Source: Sulfuracidifex tepidarius (GTDB lineage: Archaea > Thermoproteota > Thermoprotei_A > Sulfolobales > Sulfolobaceae). Taken from it: a stretch of DNA of 64,000 bases. Positions 47,846-57,440 of the stretch are shown in pieces. The first letter of the stretch is position 1. Every line of letters begins with the position of its first letter. Both the position numbers and the translations under genes were made by a program. The DNA lies in assembly GCF_008326425.1 (NCBI RefSeq), contig NZ_AP018929.1, positions 1 to 64,000 of the forward strand, read 5' to 3'. The notes under the pieces are model-generated. The model saw nothing but the letters and a program-made list of their open reading frames with translations, was not told the DNA's origin and ran no database searches.

Positions 47846-49458
47846 GATATGTTACTGGAAGTAGACATATTAATAGAGGTTAAATTCAACTTATATTCGC
47901 TGATATAGTAAGACGAATAAACCTGAACCGTTATACAGGAACCGTTTATCTCTAGAGCGTGTTGATCCGTGTAAGCTTTAATCGTTGCGTTCGATCCGGG
48001 TTTAATAGGATAGTTTGGACTATAATTCCAAACCATGTTAAGGTGATCTGGAACCGAGACCCTAACTAATGTTATATTTGTACTAGATTTTCCTATGTTC
48101 TCTACTGTTATGTTTAATGAATATATGGGGCTTCCTTTGCTGTCTAGACTGACTGAAACTATTCTAAGCGGGTCTTGTGAAACATATTGAGTATGTGCGA
48201 TAACACCAAGGCTTCCGGCAACTGTGAATAATAAAAGAAATATTGTGCCTATCTCCTTTTTCGGAAGTCTTATCTCAGGGAAGTTAGTTTGCACAGTACT
48301 GAAGTCGTATAGCCTGAAAACTGAAAGGAACATCAGCATAGGCCATATCATGAAATATTCTGTTAAGGTTCTCCAAGAGAACCACATTACAAGCATGGGA
48401 TATATCCATAACGTCTCTCTTAGGGTCTTAAAAGCCTTGTAATAGAGATAGAGAGAGAATAAGCCTATTGCTCCCATCATTATCGTGAAATACCATGGTT
48501 CTACCTCAAAGATTCCCGTGAAGTTTAAAAGCGTCATTCCTGTAAATCCTACTGGAATAGTATTCAAGTCTGTGGTAAAAATGTGAAGAAAAGCTTCAGG
48601 GCTCCACAGCATAAAGGGTAGAAAGACTCCAGTTAAGGTTCCTAAAAACCACTTCAGATTAGTAAAGAAGGTACCTCTTGAGGTTCGGAACTTGTACAGA
48701 AGAAGGAAAGGTGTGATCAGCCATGAGATCTGGCTGAACGAATTCGCTAGAGCTAAGGCTATTCCGCTTCTCTTATCGTCATATAGGTAGCTTATTGCCA
48801 GAAATGTACCCCAGACTGAGGCGGACACGCCGCTAAATCCTGGAACTTCAACGTCTGCTATTATGAACAGAAATATTACAGGAAGCGTGGCTATAGGATC
48901 CTCTCTTTTTAAGCCTGCTCTAAAAATGAGAAATACGAGTGCATCCTGGAAAAGGATGTTAACTACATTGCTATAATACAACGGCAACTTTGAGAGGCTA
49001 AGCAATAGAGCTATGGGTAAATATATCAAAAATGAGAGTGGAGGATAGACGAAGTTATGCACTACGGTTCCGTATATAGTGTAAGTTGGTCTAGCATCTA
49101 CGGGATAGTATAAGCCTAAGTACGGGTTTTGTCCCTTCATAAAGTAGGACAAAGCCTCCATTATATACTCTTGGTCATCTGTTCCATAGTTGTGGATCAA
49201 CCCTATGGAGATTAATGTGTAAATCGTAATTGAAATATAGAATATCACTTTATCGACTGAGCCTATTTTTCTGGTTGAAGATAGAAGGTTTGGGCTGAGG
49301 CTGAACATGAAAATTGCTATAACTCCAAAGAACGAAATTGAAATAAGTCCTGCCTCTACTGGGTTATTAAGTATATTGAGCTTGAAGTTGAGGACGAAAA
49401 GCGAAGATAGTATTACTGTTCCGACTAATATGTAAACTACGCTTCGCCTCAGCATCAT
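47842..49458 (-). CDS. Polytopic GT-C-like glycosyltransferase
   Basis: 538 residues with about ten to eleven membrane helices and a ~100-residue C-terminal extracytoplasmic beta domain. The first loop contains the acidic pair in NYGTDDQEYI, the GT-C catalytic position, and YPPLSFLIYLP follows. GT-C enzymes use a lipid-linked sugar donor; targets may be surface glycans. Sits directly upstream of nadE, overlapping by 4 bp. Confidence 0.8.
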   Translation of the reverse strand: MMLRRSVVYILVGTVILSSLFVLNFKLNILNNPVEAGLISISFFGVIAIFMFSLSPNLLSSTRKIGSVDKVIFYISITIYTLISIGLIHNYGTDDQEYIMEALSYFMKGQNPYLGLYYPVDARPTYTIYGTVVHNFVYPPLSFLIYLPIALLLSLSKLPLYYSNVVNILFQDALVFLIFRAGLKREDPIATLPVIFLFIIADVEVPGFSGVSASVWGTFLAISYLYDDKRSGIALALANSFSQISWLITPFLLLYKFRTSRGTFFTNLKWFLGTLTGVFLPFMLWSPEAFLHIFTTDLNTIPVGFTGMTLLNFTGIFEVEPWYFTIMMGAIGLFSLYLYYKAFKTLRETLWIYPMLVMWFSWRTLTEYFMIWPMLMFLSVFRLYDFSTVQTNFPEIRLPKKEIGTIFLLLFTVAGSLGVIAHTQYVSQDPLRIVSVSLDSKGSPIYSLNITVENIGKSSTNITLVRVSVPDHLNMVWNYSPNYPIKPGSNATIKAYTDQHALEINGSCITVQVYSSYYISEYKLNLTSINMSTSSNIS

Positions 49459-49485
49459 CAGCTAGAATAGTAGAAGAACATGGTT

Positions 49486-50145
49486 TTAAGCATTATGTGA
49501 TGTATAGAGTGTTTTTATTTTGTAAAAAATTGATATCCAATTTCCCCAAGTTAATCTACCAGAAACAAAGTTCTGCTGACTGGGATGATATGAAGCCACG
49601 ACGGTTAATCTATTTGTACTGTAAATTGCCATGTGACTGAACTTTCCATCTATTCCAAGGATATTTGTCGTTGTGTCAAAGGCTATTCTTCCCAAGGTAA
49701 GTATGACCTTCAGCTTGGGTAATGATTCAATCTCTTTTTTCAGAAAGTACGAGCAAGATCCAATTTCTTCCTTATTTGGTTTATTCTTCGGGGGTGCACA
49801 CTTGACTGCGTTAGTTAGGTAAACTCCTTTTAATTCTACTAGGTCGTATCTACTTTCACTTTTAGGGGAAGAACTGAGTCCTATCTCGTATAGAGCTCTG
49901 TAAACTCTTTCTCCTGACATGTCCCCCGTAAATACCCTTCCCGTTCTGTTTCCTCCATGGGCTGCGGGAGCCAGGCCTACTATTAAAAGCCAAGCGTTTG
50001 GGTCTCCAAAACCAGGTAATGGTTTTCCCCAATATTGATAGTTTCTATATTTTGGTTTTTTCTCTATTGCAACCTTTCGTATATAATCGATAAGCCTGGA
50101 ACAGCGAGTACAGCCTAATATTTCGTCCTCAAGGTCTCTAATCAC
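49486..50145 (-). CDS. udgB: Family 5 uracil-DNA glycosylase (UDGb)
   Basis: 219 residues. Motif A GLAPAAHGGNRTGR (57-70) lacks the polar catalytic residue of other UDGs, as in family 5; motif B is SYHPSQQN. Cys12, Cys15 and two later cysteines (VKCAPP, GSCSYF) bind a 4Fe-4S cluster. Removes uracil and other deaminated bases, valuable at high temperature. GTG start. Upstream of the GT-C/nadE operon with a 27-bp gap. Confidence 0.92.
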   Translation of the reverse strand: MIRDLEDEILGCTRCSRLIDYIRKVAIEKKPKYRNYQYWGKPLPGFGDPNAWLLIVGLAPAAHGGNRTGRVFTGDMSGERVYRALYEIGLSSSPKSESRYDLVELKGVYLTNAVKCAPPKNKPNKEEIGSCSYFLKKEIESLPKLKVILTLGRIAFDTTTNILGIDGKFSHMAIYSTNRLTVVASYHPSQQNFVSGRLTWGNWISIFYKIKTLYTSHNA

Positions 50146-50218
50146 AATTTATTTTTATATCGACTTTTATTTAAGTATCCCTGTATTTTCGCTAGTAGGG
50201 ATAAGGTTTTTCTACTAT

Positions 50219-51451
50219 GTGATGCTATTAAGGTTTAAAGAAGGTTTGATCAAAGTGAAGATATTACAAGTACTTTCCAACGAGAGCGAACCAAAGGTAT
50301 CTTGTTCTCTACTAGACAAGGAAGGACAGCAGAAGGAAATCCTTCATATCGAGTTGCAGGATAACGGTCTTCACATTTACAAGAGAACTATGGAGGACGA
50401 AGATCACTATATTCTTCCTCCAATACCAGAAATAGATTCCTTGATAAAAGAGATCATAGAAGAAGTAGCCGATGAGCTAAGTGTGGAAACGATAATATAT
50501 AAGTTCGGCCAAGATAATGAGACCGAAGACCTAATTCTCTCTAGCATATGGCATGACCTAGAGAAATTGGCGCTTGCAGCTTCCAAACATGCTGCCGTGT
50601 CATCTGAAGTTGAAACGAAGGTCGTCATAGGGATAGTCAAATTTTCCAATTTTATTCAAGCTGCAACGATATTAAGGAAAGAGGACTCTTTCCCTTTAAT
50701 GCAGATTTTCGCAGACTTCTCTACTGAACCTCATTCAATTAAATTATATAATGAAATGGGCCAATTGATAGAGAACAGGAAAGAGAAGGTAGATGACTTC
50801 GAGGAGTATGTTAAGTCATTAGTTAACGAGGACGACTTCATAGTGATCTATAGGGAGTCAATAGGTCGCTCTCCATCGCCTATAGAAGTTAAGTACTCTA
50901 ACGGAGCTACACTTTACGTTGGGGTGATCTTTAAGTACATTATAGGTTTCAATCCCGACGATGCGCTGATGCCAAAAATTAAGAACAAGAGAAGACTTTC
51001 AACGGTCATAAGAGGAACCACGTACGTAGACAGACTTTCAGAGAGCAGTGGAGTTGACGTAGTAATAGGGAACCCGGTAACTCTAGATAAGCTAGATATA
51101 GAGACTCAGAAGGTCAAGAAGAGAATACGAAGGACTCTTCTTAAGCTAGGCGTGGCAGATTCTGAGATAGACTACTTCGGAGCAGATCAGACTGTGCTTA
51201 GAGAGATAAAGGAGAGCAATCCGTGGATGCTCCTAGTTCCAGTAGGTTTCCTTATCTTAGGTTCTACTAAGAAGGAATTCGAAGATTTCGCTTCTAGAAT
51301 AATGATGGGTCCTACACCTGACGGGATGGAAATTCTAGACGAGGAGATCAAGAGGAACTTGTCGAACATGTTTGTTGGATATTTAGCAAGCCTTGAAGAA
51401 GCTTTAATCCTCTATAGCGATATAGACGAAGAGGTGTCCAAAGACGAATGA
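50219..51451 (+). CDS. Hypothetical protein (410 aa)
   Basis: Soluble protein of about 410 residues with a charged N-terminal region and, in the C-terminal third, one hydrophobic strand/helix (WMLLVPVGFLILG). No known motif or signal peptide. An ATG follows the GTG start directly at 50222. Followed 7 bp later by the chlorite-dismutase-like gene, with which it is probably co-transcribed; family not recognised. Confidence 0.7.
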   Translation: MMLLRFKEGLIKVKILQVLSNESEPKVSCSLLDKEGQQKEILHIELQDNGLHIYKRTMEDEDHYILPPIPEIDSLIKEIIEEVADELSVETIIYKFGQDNETEDLILSSIWHDLEKLALAASKHAAVSSEVETKVVIGIVKFSNFIQAATILRKEDSFPLMQIFADFSTEPHSIKLYNEMGQLIENRKEKVDDFEEYVKSLVNEDDFIVIYRESIGRSPSPIEVKYSNGATLYVGVIFKYIIGFNPDDALMPKIKNKRRLSTVIRGTTYVDRLSESSGVDVVIGNPVTLDKLDIETQKVKKRIRRTLLKLGVADSEIDYFGADQTVLREIKESNPWMLLVPVGFLILGSTKKEFEDFASRIMMGPTPDGMEILDEEIKRNLSNMFVGYLASLEEALILYSDIDEEVSKDE

Positions 51452-51458
51452 AGCATTC

Positions 51459-52112
51459 ATGTATGTCATGTCATTAAAGTTAGATAACTCTTGGTGGTCT
51501 AAATCAAAGGAAGAACGCGCATCTCTCATTAACGGATTGGAAGAGACTGAGAAGAGCTTAAAGACGCGTCTTATCTCTATAAAGAGATTTGTATCGATGA
51601 GATGGAAATCTGACTTGCTTTATTGGTTGAGCTCTGAGGATACTAGCTCACTTAACGACGCTAAGTTCTCTCTCATTTCCTCGCTTAGGGGTAACGCGTC
51701 TGAGAACTACTCCATGATATCAGTATTCAGGCCTTCTCCATACGAAATGGGGAAAGACATGGACGTTAGAAAGATACTGGACTTACCACAGCTAAAGTAT
51801 TTCGTTGCATATCCTATGAAGAAGTCTCCCGAATGGTATTTGCTGAACTTCGAAGAAAGGAGAGACATCATGATGGAGCATATAAAGATGGCTAAGACGC
51901 ACCCTAAAAACGAAGGTATAAGGTCGTATACTACTTATTCCTTTGGAATTCAGGACGACGAGTTCGTTGTCTTATATGAGATGCCTTCCCTCTCAGATTG
52001 GACAGTTGTGGTAGAGAAGTTGAGAGAAGCTAAAGCTAGAAAATGGATTACAAATGAGGAGCCTATACTTGTAGGGGAAACTGCAGAGCTCACATCACTC
52101 TTCTTGAAATGA
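51459..52112 (+). CDS. Chlorite dismutase/HemQ-family protein
   Basis: 217 residues. The signature YFVAYPMKKSPEWYLL, RRDIMMEHIKMAKTHP with the proximal heme-ligand His, and YSFGIQDDEFVVLYE identify the Cld/HemQ family. HemQ proteins decarboxylate coproheme to heme; in archaea the heme route and the real role vary. The distal Arg of true chlorite dismutases is not evident, favouring HemQ-like function. Its 3' end overlaps the Nudix gene by 23 bp. Confidence 0.85.
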   Translation: MYVMSLKLDNSWWSKSKEERASLINGLEETEKSLKTRLISIKRFVSMRWKSDLLYWLSSEDTSSLNDAKFSLISSLRGNASENYSMISVFRPSPYEMGKDMDVRKILDLPQLKYFVAYPMKKSPEWYLLNFEERRDIMMEHIKMAKTHPKNEGIRSYTTYSFGIQDDEFVVLYEMPSLSDWTVVVEKLREAKARKWITNEEPILVGETAELTSLFLK

Positions 52113-52593
52113 AATATATTCCTATTATAGTCTTGGCATCAACTATTTCTTTTCTCTCTATCATAGAGAGGGCTTCATTCACTTTTACCTTGATGGGCTC
52201 TATAATCTCATATGGTTCTGGTCTTGCCCCAACGTATTTCAATCCTTGAGCTAGGAAGAGATGCATCTCCTCGTTCGTTATACCTGGAGAAGGATAGAAG
52301 CTGAGTACCTTCTCCATGGTTTCGGCTTGATAACCTACTTCTTCCTCCAATTCTCTTCTAGCTGTGATCTCTACGTCCTCTCCTTCCTCTACGCTTCCTG
52401 CAGGTATTTCGTAGATGTACTTCCCGATTACCGGTCTGTATTGCCTAATCAGGATCATCTCATCGTTCGAGATCATAGGCAGTATTGCAGCTGAACCTCT
52501 GTGCTTCACGATTTCAAGCTCCCTTTCTACCCCGTTTGGTAGCGTAACTTTCTCGACCTCCAGATCGAACTTTCTTCCATGATATATCTTCAT
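52090..52593 (-). CDS. Nudix hydrolase (ADP-ribose pyrophosphatase-like)
   Basis: 167 residues. The Nudix box GSVEEGEDVEITARRELEEE continues into VGY and fits GX5EX7REUXEEXGU. RQYRPVIGKYIYEIPAG upstream is typical of ADP-ribose pyrophosphatases. Converges with the HemQ-like gene. Confidence 0.9.
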   Translation of the reverse strand: MKIYHGRKFDLEVEKVTLPNGVERELEIVKHRGSAAILPMISNDEMILIRQYRPVIGKYIYEIPAGSVEEGEDVEITARRELEEEVGYQAETMEKVLSFYPSPGITNEEMHLFLAQGLKYVGARPEPYEIIEPIKVKVNEALSMIERKEIVDAKTIIGIYFISRRVM

Positions 52594-52819
52594 TTTTATC
52601 TTACGATAGATTACTCTGACTATATTTTAATCTGATATGCGCAAGAGAATAAGTCCTACAAAAGAATGAACTTATGTTAAAGCGGATAAAGTCTAATATA
52701 TCATAGAAATTCTGATTGTCTAGATATAGCTGAAGATTAAAAATATCTTAGAGGGATAACTTTTGATAAGGATATATATTTTATTACTCGAAGAAAATTA
52801 ATAATAAATGTTTTAGCAA
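52594..52819. other. AT-rich gap without clear feature
   Basis: 226 bp, with several short T- and A-rich runs that may include terminators for the convergent and tandem genes. No RNA box or repeat convinced me. Confidence 0.25.
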
Positions 52820-53026
52820 CTAAATTTCTATATATCTCCTTATGTATCCGCCATTATTTGTTAATATTTCCAAGATGTTTTTACCTTTTCTAGGAATAGC
52901 TCCAATATCCATTATGAGTCTCTGCGAAGTTATCCTTGTTGGAGCAAACGATCTGATATCCTCTCCGTTTAGCCTTACCTCGAGTATTTCACCCTTATAC
53001 TCGGGATTTTCTAGAATAACTTTCAT
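52820..53026 (-). CDS. Small hypothetical protein (68 aa)
   Basis: 68 residues predicted as a compact all-beta domain (KVILENPEYKGEILEVRLNG, then several short strands). No known motif. It is divergent to the next gene with a 55-bp gap. Codon use looks normal, but the short length leaves some doubt. Confidence 0.5.
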   Translation of the reverse strand: MKVILENPEYKGEILEVRLNGEDIRSFAPTRITSQRLIMDIGAIPRKGKNILEILTNNGGYIRRYIEI

Positions 53027-53081
53027 AGGTTATTGCTTTGCTCTGATAGAACTTTTAAGCGATAAGCCTTAATTATATTAA

Positions 53082-53681
53082 ATGCTATCACTAGCGTTGT
53101 TTGTCTTTCTCTTTGCAATCTCTTTTCTGTTCAACGCAACTCCATTCTTCGGAGGACCTTACACCCTGATAGCTGCGACTGCGCTCCTTCAAAACGGAGT
53201 GAATCCTTTGTCTTTTCTCTTAGTATGCATCTTCACTGGATTAGGTGCAGCGCTCTCCAAACCAGTAATGTATTTAATAGGGCTATCCGTCAAGAAACCT
53301 CTGCAGAAGAACAGAAACGTAATGTTAGTTAAACGTATAGGTGTAAACAGAGGATTTTCGGCTACTTTGTTCATAGCTTCAGTGATGCCATTTCTTCCTA
53401 TGGACGACTTTCTTTATTTAGCTGGAGGTGCAGCGAAACTTAACGTCCTTTCGATGCTTCAAATCAGTATTGTAGCCAAGATAATTAAAAGTTCAATTGA
53501 AATAAGTACCGAGATACTTGGACTTAAAGGAATTTCCGAGGTAACTAACATAAATCCAGTAGAGATAGGAATAATCTCTATCGTGGTCTTCTCAGTCTTA
53601 GGCTATATTATTTTTAAAATAGATTGGGAAAAGACATATCAAGAGGCCATGAAGTACGTAAGGCGGTTAACTCAAAAATAA
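53082..53681 (+). CDS. DedA/VTT-like small membrane protein
   Basis: 199 residues with about five membrane helices. TPFFGGPYTLIAATALL at the start and VMPFLPMDDFLYLAGG in the middle resemble the re-entrant proline/glycine motifs of DedA (VTT) lipid-transport-type proteins. Function uncertain; family call is tentative. Confidence 0.65.
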   Translation: MLSLALFVFLFAISFLFNATPFFGGPYTLIAATALLQNGVNPLSFLLVCIFTGLGAALSKPVMYLIGLSVKKPLQKNRNVMLVKRIGVNRGFSATLFIASVMPFLPMDDFLYLAGGAAKLNVLSMLQISIVAKIIKSSIEISTEILGLKGISEVTNINPVEIGIISIVVFSVLGYIIFKIDWEKTYQEAMKYVRRLTQK

Positions 53682-53775
53682 GGTATTACATGATATTCTT
53701 ATATTCGCGAGCTTGTCGATTACATAGTTAGTGGATTTCATACAAAGGCTTTTATGGAACTAATAAGAAGAAATC

Positions 53776-54246
53776 ATGATATCTTATATGTGTCTATTCT
53801 GCGATATTGTGGAACATAGACAAAACGCATTTATAGTCTATCAAGACGATTATGTTACTGCTTTCCTTGACAAGTTTCCTATAAACCCAGGACATACCTT
53901 GGTGGTTCCGAACATTCATTCTGAAAACTTTCTAGAAATGGATAAGGACACGATCGGGAGGGTATGTTCAGGTCTTAAGTTAGTAGCGAACGCTGTAAAG
54001 ACTGCCTTGAAGGCTGATGGAATAAGACTAGTTTCTAATATAGGAGAGAGCGCAGGACAAGTGATATTTCATACTCATTTTCACATTATGCCAGCTTGGT
54101 CTGACGATCCCGAATTTCCATCCTTTGTTCCAAGAAAGCAACAAGCGGAAGATTATTATAGATCCATGCAAAACATTATTACTGATACAATTAAATCTAT
54201 ATTATCAAAAAGTGAGATTAGTGGTGAAGTAAATGGGTCTTCGTGA
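53776..54246 (+). CDS. HIT-family nucleotide hydrolase/transferase
   Basis: 156 residues. The histidine triad is HTHFHIMP; CLFCDIV at the N-terminus is a typical zinc/edge motif. Acts on dinucleoside polyphosphates or AMP-amidates. A TATA-like ggcttttatgg is about 24 bp before the ATG, so it is probably leaderless. Its end overlaps the next gene by 14 bp. Confidence 0.9.
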   Translation: MISYMCLFCDIVEHRQNAFIVYQDDYVTAFLDKFPINPGHTLVVPNIHSENFLEMDKDTIGRVCSGLKLVANAVKTALKADGIRLVSNIGESAGQVIFHTHFHIMPAWSDDPEFPSFVPRKQQAEDYYRSMQNIITDTIKSILSKSEISGEVNGSS

Positions 54247-57229
54247 AGAACTTGAAAAACTATTTGGAGATGACTTCCGAGATGATCTAGCCAGCAGGCT
54301 TTCTCATTCATCAGACATGGGTTTTGTCCCTGAGCTAGTCTGGAGCGGGATCAAGCTTAACATAGTTCCAGATTACGTAGTTTACCCACAGAGTATAGAG
54401 GAAGTGAGTGAGTTAGTGAAGGTAGCTCTTAAGTATAACGTGCCTATAACCCCCTACGGCAGAGGTACAAATAGGTACGGCAACGGTATCCCTGCAGATG
54501 GAGGAATACTGATTGACTTCTCGAAAATGCAGAACGTAACTATAAACGAGAACGAGAGGACGGCAATAGCAGATCCTGGAGCAACGTGGAAGATAATTGA
54601 CATTTACGCCCAACAGAAGGGATTGCAATTGAGGACTTTCCCTTCTAGTTACGATTCAACTGTAGGAGGAGGAATAGCTAGTGATGCTCTAGGTGTTGGA
54701 TCCTATGAGTTCGGTTTCATTTCCGATAACGTGAGCTTCGTAGACATGATAAACACAAAGGGGGAATTAGCTCATTTAGAGGGGAAGGACCTAGCCTTAG
54801 TTTGCGGAGCAGAGGGAATAACTGGTATCATTGTAAAAGCAGGAGTCAAGCTCAAGCCTTCCTCTCCTAACGAAGCGATGGTTATATCGTACGACAACAT
54901 AGATCAGACTGTTAACGCGATAGGAGAGTTCTACAGAGAAGTCGTACCTGCATGGCACATTCAAGTGAGAGGGCCAGGGATATCGTCCTATATAGCTGAG
55001 AAGTTCAAAGCTAAGTTGGAGCCAAACAAATGGAATATGGTCATACTTTACCCCTCAACTAGGTCTACGTTAGTAGAACCCAAGCTATACAGGATAGCCC
55101 AGTCTACTGGAGGAAGGATCTCAGAAGGGGAGTGGACGGGTTGGTGGTCTTTCAATCATGGTGTCAACGCTGCTCTGAGGACTAAGGGAATGCTTGTTCA
55201 TCAGCACGGTTTGATTCACTACACTAAACTGAAGGAGCTCTTGGAAAGCATGGAGAAGCTTTTAGGTAAACTTGGTACAATAACCCCAGACGGAGGGTAT
55301 GACGTAGATATAGACCTGGAGAAGAGAGAAGTACTTCTAGTTAATGCGTTTACCGAGGTTAGCGTTAGTCCAATAGATAAGAAGGTGATCTATGATCTTG
55401 CTAAAAACACTCTTATGATGGAGGAATTCATCAAGGCTGGAGGGTCACTTCTGTCTATAGGAATTTTTGCTCATAAATATACTAAAAACAGACTCAGTGT
55501 TATGAGCAAGACGTTTTCCGACTACGGGGTAGATAGGTACGAGTACATCTCCAAATACAAGGAAGAGACCGACCCAGACGAGATAATGAACCCAGGGAAG
55601 GTTCTGGATCCTAAGAAGAGGGCCAAGGAAGTATTAGAGATACCTAAGAAACAAAACGAGGCACTGAAGTTGAGGTTCGGCATAGGTTTAGCCAAAAAGC
55701 TTGCCCCAGGAGGGGAGGTAGACGGATATAAATTTGTGAGCAATTATTTGGGAGACTTTGCAGACTTCGGGTTGAAATGTATTGACTGTGCGATGTGTGT
55801 AACTGTATGCCCTCAGTATAGGCTCATCCCAGAGTGGCCTTATGCTCCGAAGGGTATGTTCGATATGGTAAAAGGTGCAATAGCATACTATTACCTTAAG
55901 GGATCTATTGATATACCAGATAGTACTATAGCCGAGATATCTGGATGTCACAAATGCGGACTATGTGACGGCGTATGTCCAGCTAAAATACCCATTTCTA
56001 CATTGCTCATAAAGCTGAACGCAGCAGTAGCTAAGAAATCTCCAGACGAGCCTCCTGTAGACTTACCTCTGTTAAATGATCCGTCTATTTCTGAGGTAGT
56101 GGACAATAATAGCGAAAGTGTGTTATTTGTTGGCAAGAACATAATAGCAAATCCTAGCGTTGCAGTGATTGCATTAAAATTCTTGAAACTACTCGGTCTA
56201 AAAGTTCGTCTAATTGGAACTACTGGAGATAGCGGTTTCATGGACTACATAAGCGGGAATGGTTCCCTGCTAATGGATAAGATGAAGAAGAACTTTGATG
56301 TATTTTCAAATGCTTTGGAAGTAATAACCTTAGCTCCAGAGGACTACAAAACGATGGCAGTGGCGTATAAAGACTATTCTAACTTTGCGAAAACCGATAC
56401 AATTTTTGATGTAGTTCCATTCGACATGAGAGTTTTGAAGACTGTGAATATAGATGGTAAGAACGAAGAGGTAAACCTTCATGTAGCGTGCTTCTCAGCA
56501 GACTATGCAGACGAGGTAATGAAAAGACTGAGAGATAAAGGTTTCAAAGTAAAGAAGATAGAAGGCTGTTCTGGTGCGATACTTGAACGCAACCTGGGCA
56601 GAAGGGCGGATACCATGGCTAGAACATTAGGGGAGAGATATGGCAAAATTGTTACTCTATGTCCATTGGCCGCAGCCAAGTTTAGAAGCGTGGGAATACA
56701 GGCTGAGACCTTAATCGAATTCTTGGCCAGAAAGGCTGGACTTACAGTTGACGAGTATACCGTTACCTCGTTTAAATTGTCCGATGAGGATAGAAAGCAA
56801 CTCCAGAACTTTGTATCTGCATCAATTCTCTCGTCCCTTATGGAGAGAGCAGACGTAATGGCAGAGACATTGAGCTTCTCCTCCTCAGGGATAGATGAAT
56901 ACAAGAAGATAATTGAACCTCTGATTAATGATGCTATAGATGAAGTAGGTTCTTCCATAGCAATGAGATTGACAGACCAAATAACTAAATCTGCGTCGGA
57001 ATCAAACATGAATAAGGTTTCTGTAGCCGCGTCTTTCGTTAGAGCGTTATCTGATGTGATCTCCTCAATTCAAATGGATCAAGTAATTCAACCATTTCTC
57101 TCTACTTTGAGGTCGAAGACAACTGAGGAGTTCGACGATAGAACTGTAATATCATCTATAGTGACCCTGATAAGACAGAACGAGGCAAAAATAAAGGATA
57201 TAGTTGCACATAAGATAAATATTAGTTAA
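54233..57229 (+). CDS. Large FAD/FeS dehydrogenase (GlcD-GlcF-like fusion)
   Basis: 998 residues: an N-terminal FAD-binding (VAO/GlcD) domain with TPYGRGTNRYGNG and VGGGIASDALGVG, a C-terminal FAD-oxidase lobe, two ferredoxin-type sites (CIDCAMCVTVCPQ and CHKCGLCDGVCP) near 515-585, then a degenerate CCG-like region (GCSGAILERNLG) and a ~130-residue extension of unknown fold. Family members oxidise D-lactate or glycolate. The first CCG motif is lost, so the Fe-S site there may not form. Translationally coupled to the HIT gene. Confidence 0.88.
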   Translation: MGLREELEKLFGDDFRDDLASRLSHSSDMGFVPELVWSGIKLNIVPDYVVYPQSIEEVSELVKVALKYNVPITPYGRGTNRYGNGIPADGGILIDFSKMQNVTINENERTAIADPGATWKIIDIYAQQKGLQLRTFPSSYDSTVGGGIASDALGVGSYEFGFISDNVSFVDMINTKGELAHLEGKDLALVCGAEGITGIIVKAGVKLKPSSPNEAMVISYDNIDQTVNAIGEFYREVVPAWHIQVRGPGISSYIAEKFKAKLEPNKWNMVILYPSTRSTLVEPKLYRIAQSTGGRISEGEWTGWWSFNHGVNAALRTKGMLVHQHGLIHYTKLKELLESMEKLLGKLGTITPDGGYDVDIDLEKREVLLVNAFTEVSVSPIDKKVIYDLAKNTLMMEEFIKAGGSLLSIGIFAHKYTKNRLSVMSKTFSDYGVDRYEYISKYKEETDPDEIMNPGKVLDPKKRAKEVLEIPKKQNEALKLRFGIGLAKKLAPGGEVDGYKFVSNYLGDFADFGLKCIDCAMCVTVCPQYRLIPEWPYAPKGMFDMVKGAIAYYYLKGSIDIPDSTIAEISGCHKCGLCDGVCPAKIPISTLLIKLNAAVAKKSPDEPPVDLPLLNDPSISEVVDNNSESVLFVGKNIIANPSVAVIALKFLKLLGLKVRLIGTTGDSGFMDYISGNGSLLMDKMKKNFDVFSNALEVITLAPEDYKTMAVAYKDYSNFAKTDTIFDVVPFDMRVLKTVNIDGKNEEVNLHVACFSADYADEVMKRLRDKGFKVKKIEGCSGAILERNLGRRADTMARTLGERYGKIVTLCPLAAAKFRSVGIQAETLIEFLARKAGLTVDEYTVTSFKLSDEDRKQLQNFVSASILSSLMERADVMAETLSFSSSGIDEYKKIIEPLINDAIDEVGSSIAMRLTDQITKSASESNMNKVSVAASFVRALSDVISSIQMDQVIQPFLSTLRSKTTEEFDDRTVISSIVTLIRQNEAKIKDIVAHKINIS

Positions 57230-57440
57230 TGTAATTTAATTTATATGTAATTTTTAAGTGAAACTCTATTTTTGAGTACTTGAAAAGAATAATAATTGAA
57301 ACAGCTGATTTAAAACACATTTCTGGTTTCTCATCTCACGTCAAAGATAACCTTGCTTTATGGCGAAGCCTTCTTGTTCATTCTCATGTTTCAACGCAAT
57401 CTAGCATAAAGTTAAAACCAAAACTAACTCTAGTAGCTCC
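57230..57440. promoter_or_regulatory. Intergenic gap with leaderless promoter of the endonuclease IV-like gene
   Basis: 211 bp without a convincing gene. aaagttaaaacc (about 57409-57420) is centred 27 bp before the ATG at 57441 and is the likely TATA box. Confidence 0.45.

Noticed and set aside
56503-57009. 168-residue minus-strand ORF inside the FAD/FeS dehydrogenase
   Set aside because: Antisense to a conserved domain region and without any family pattern.
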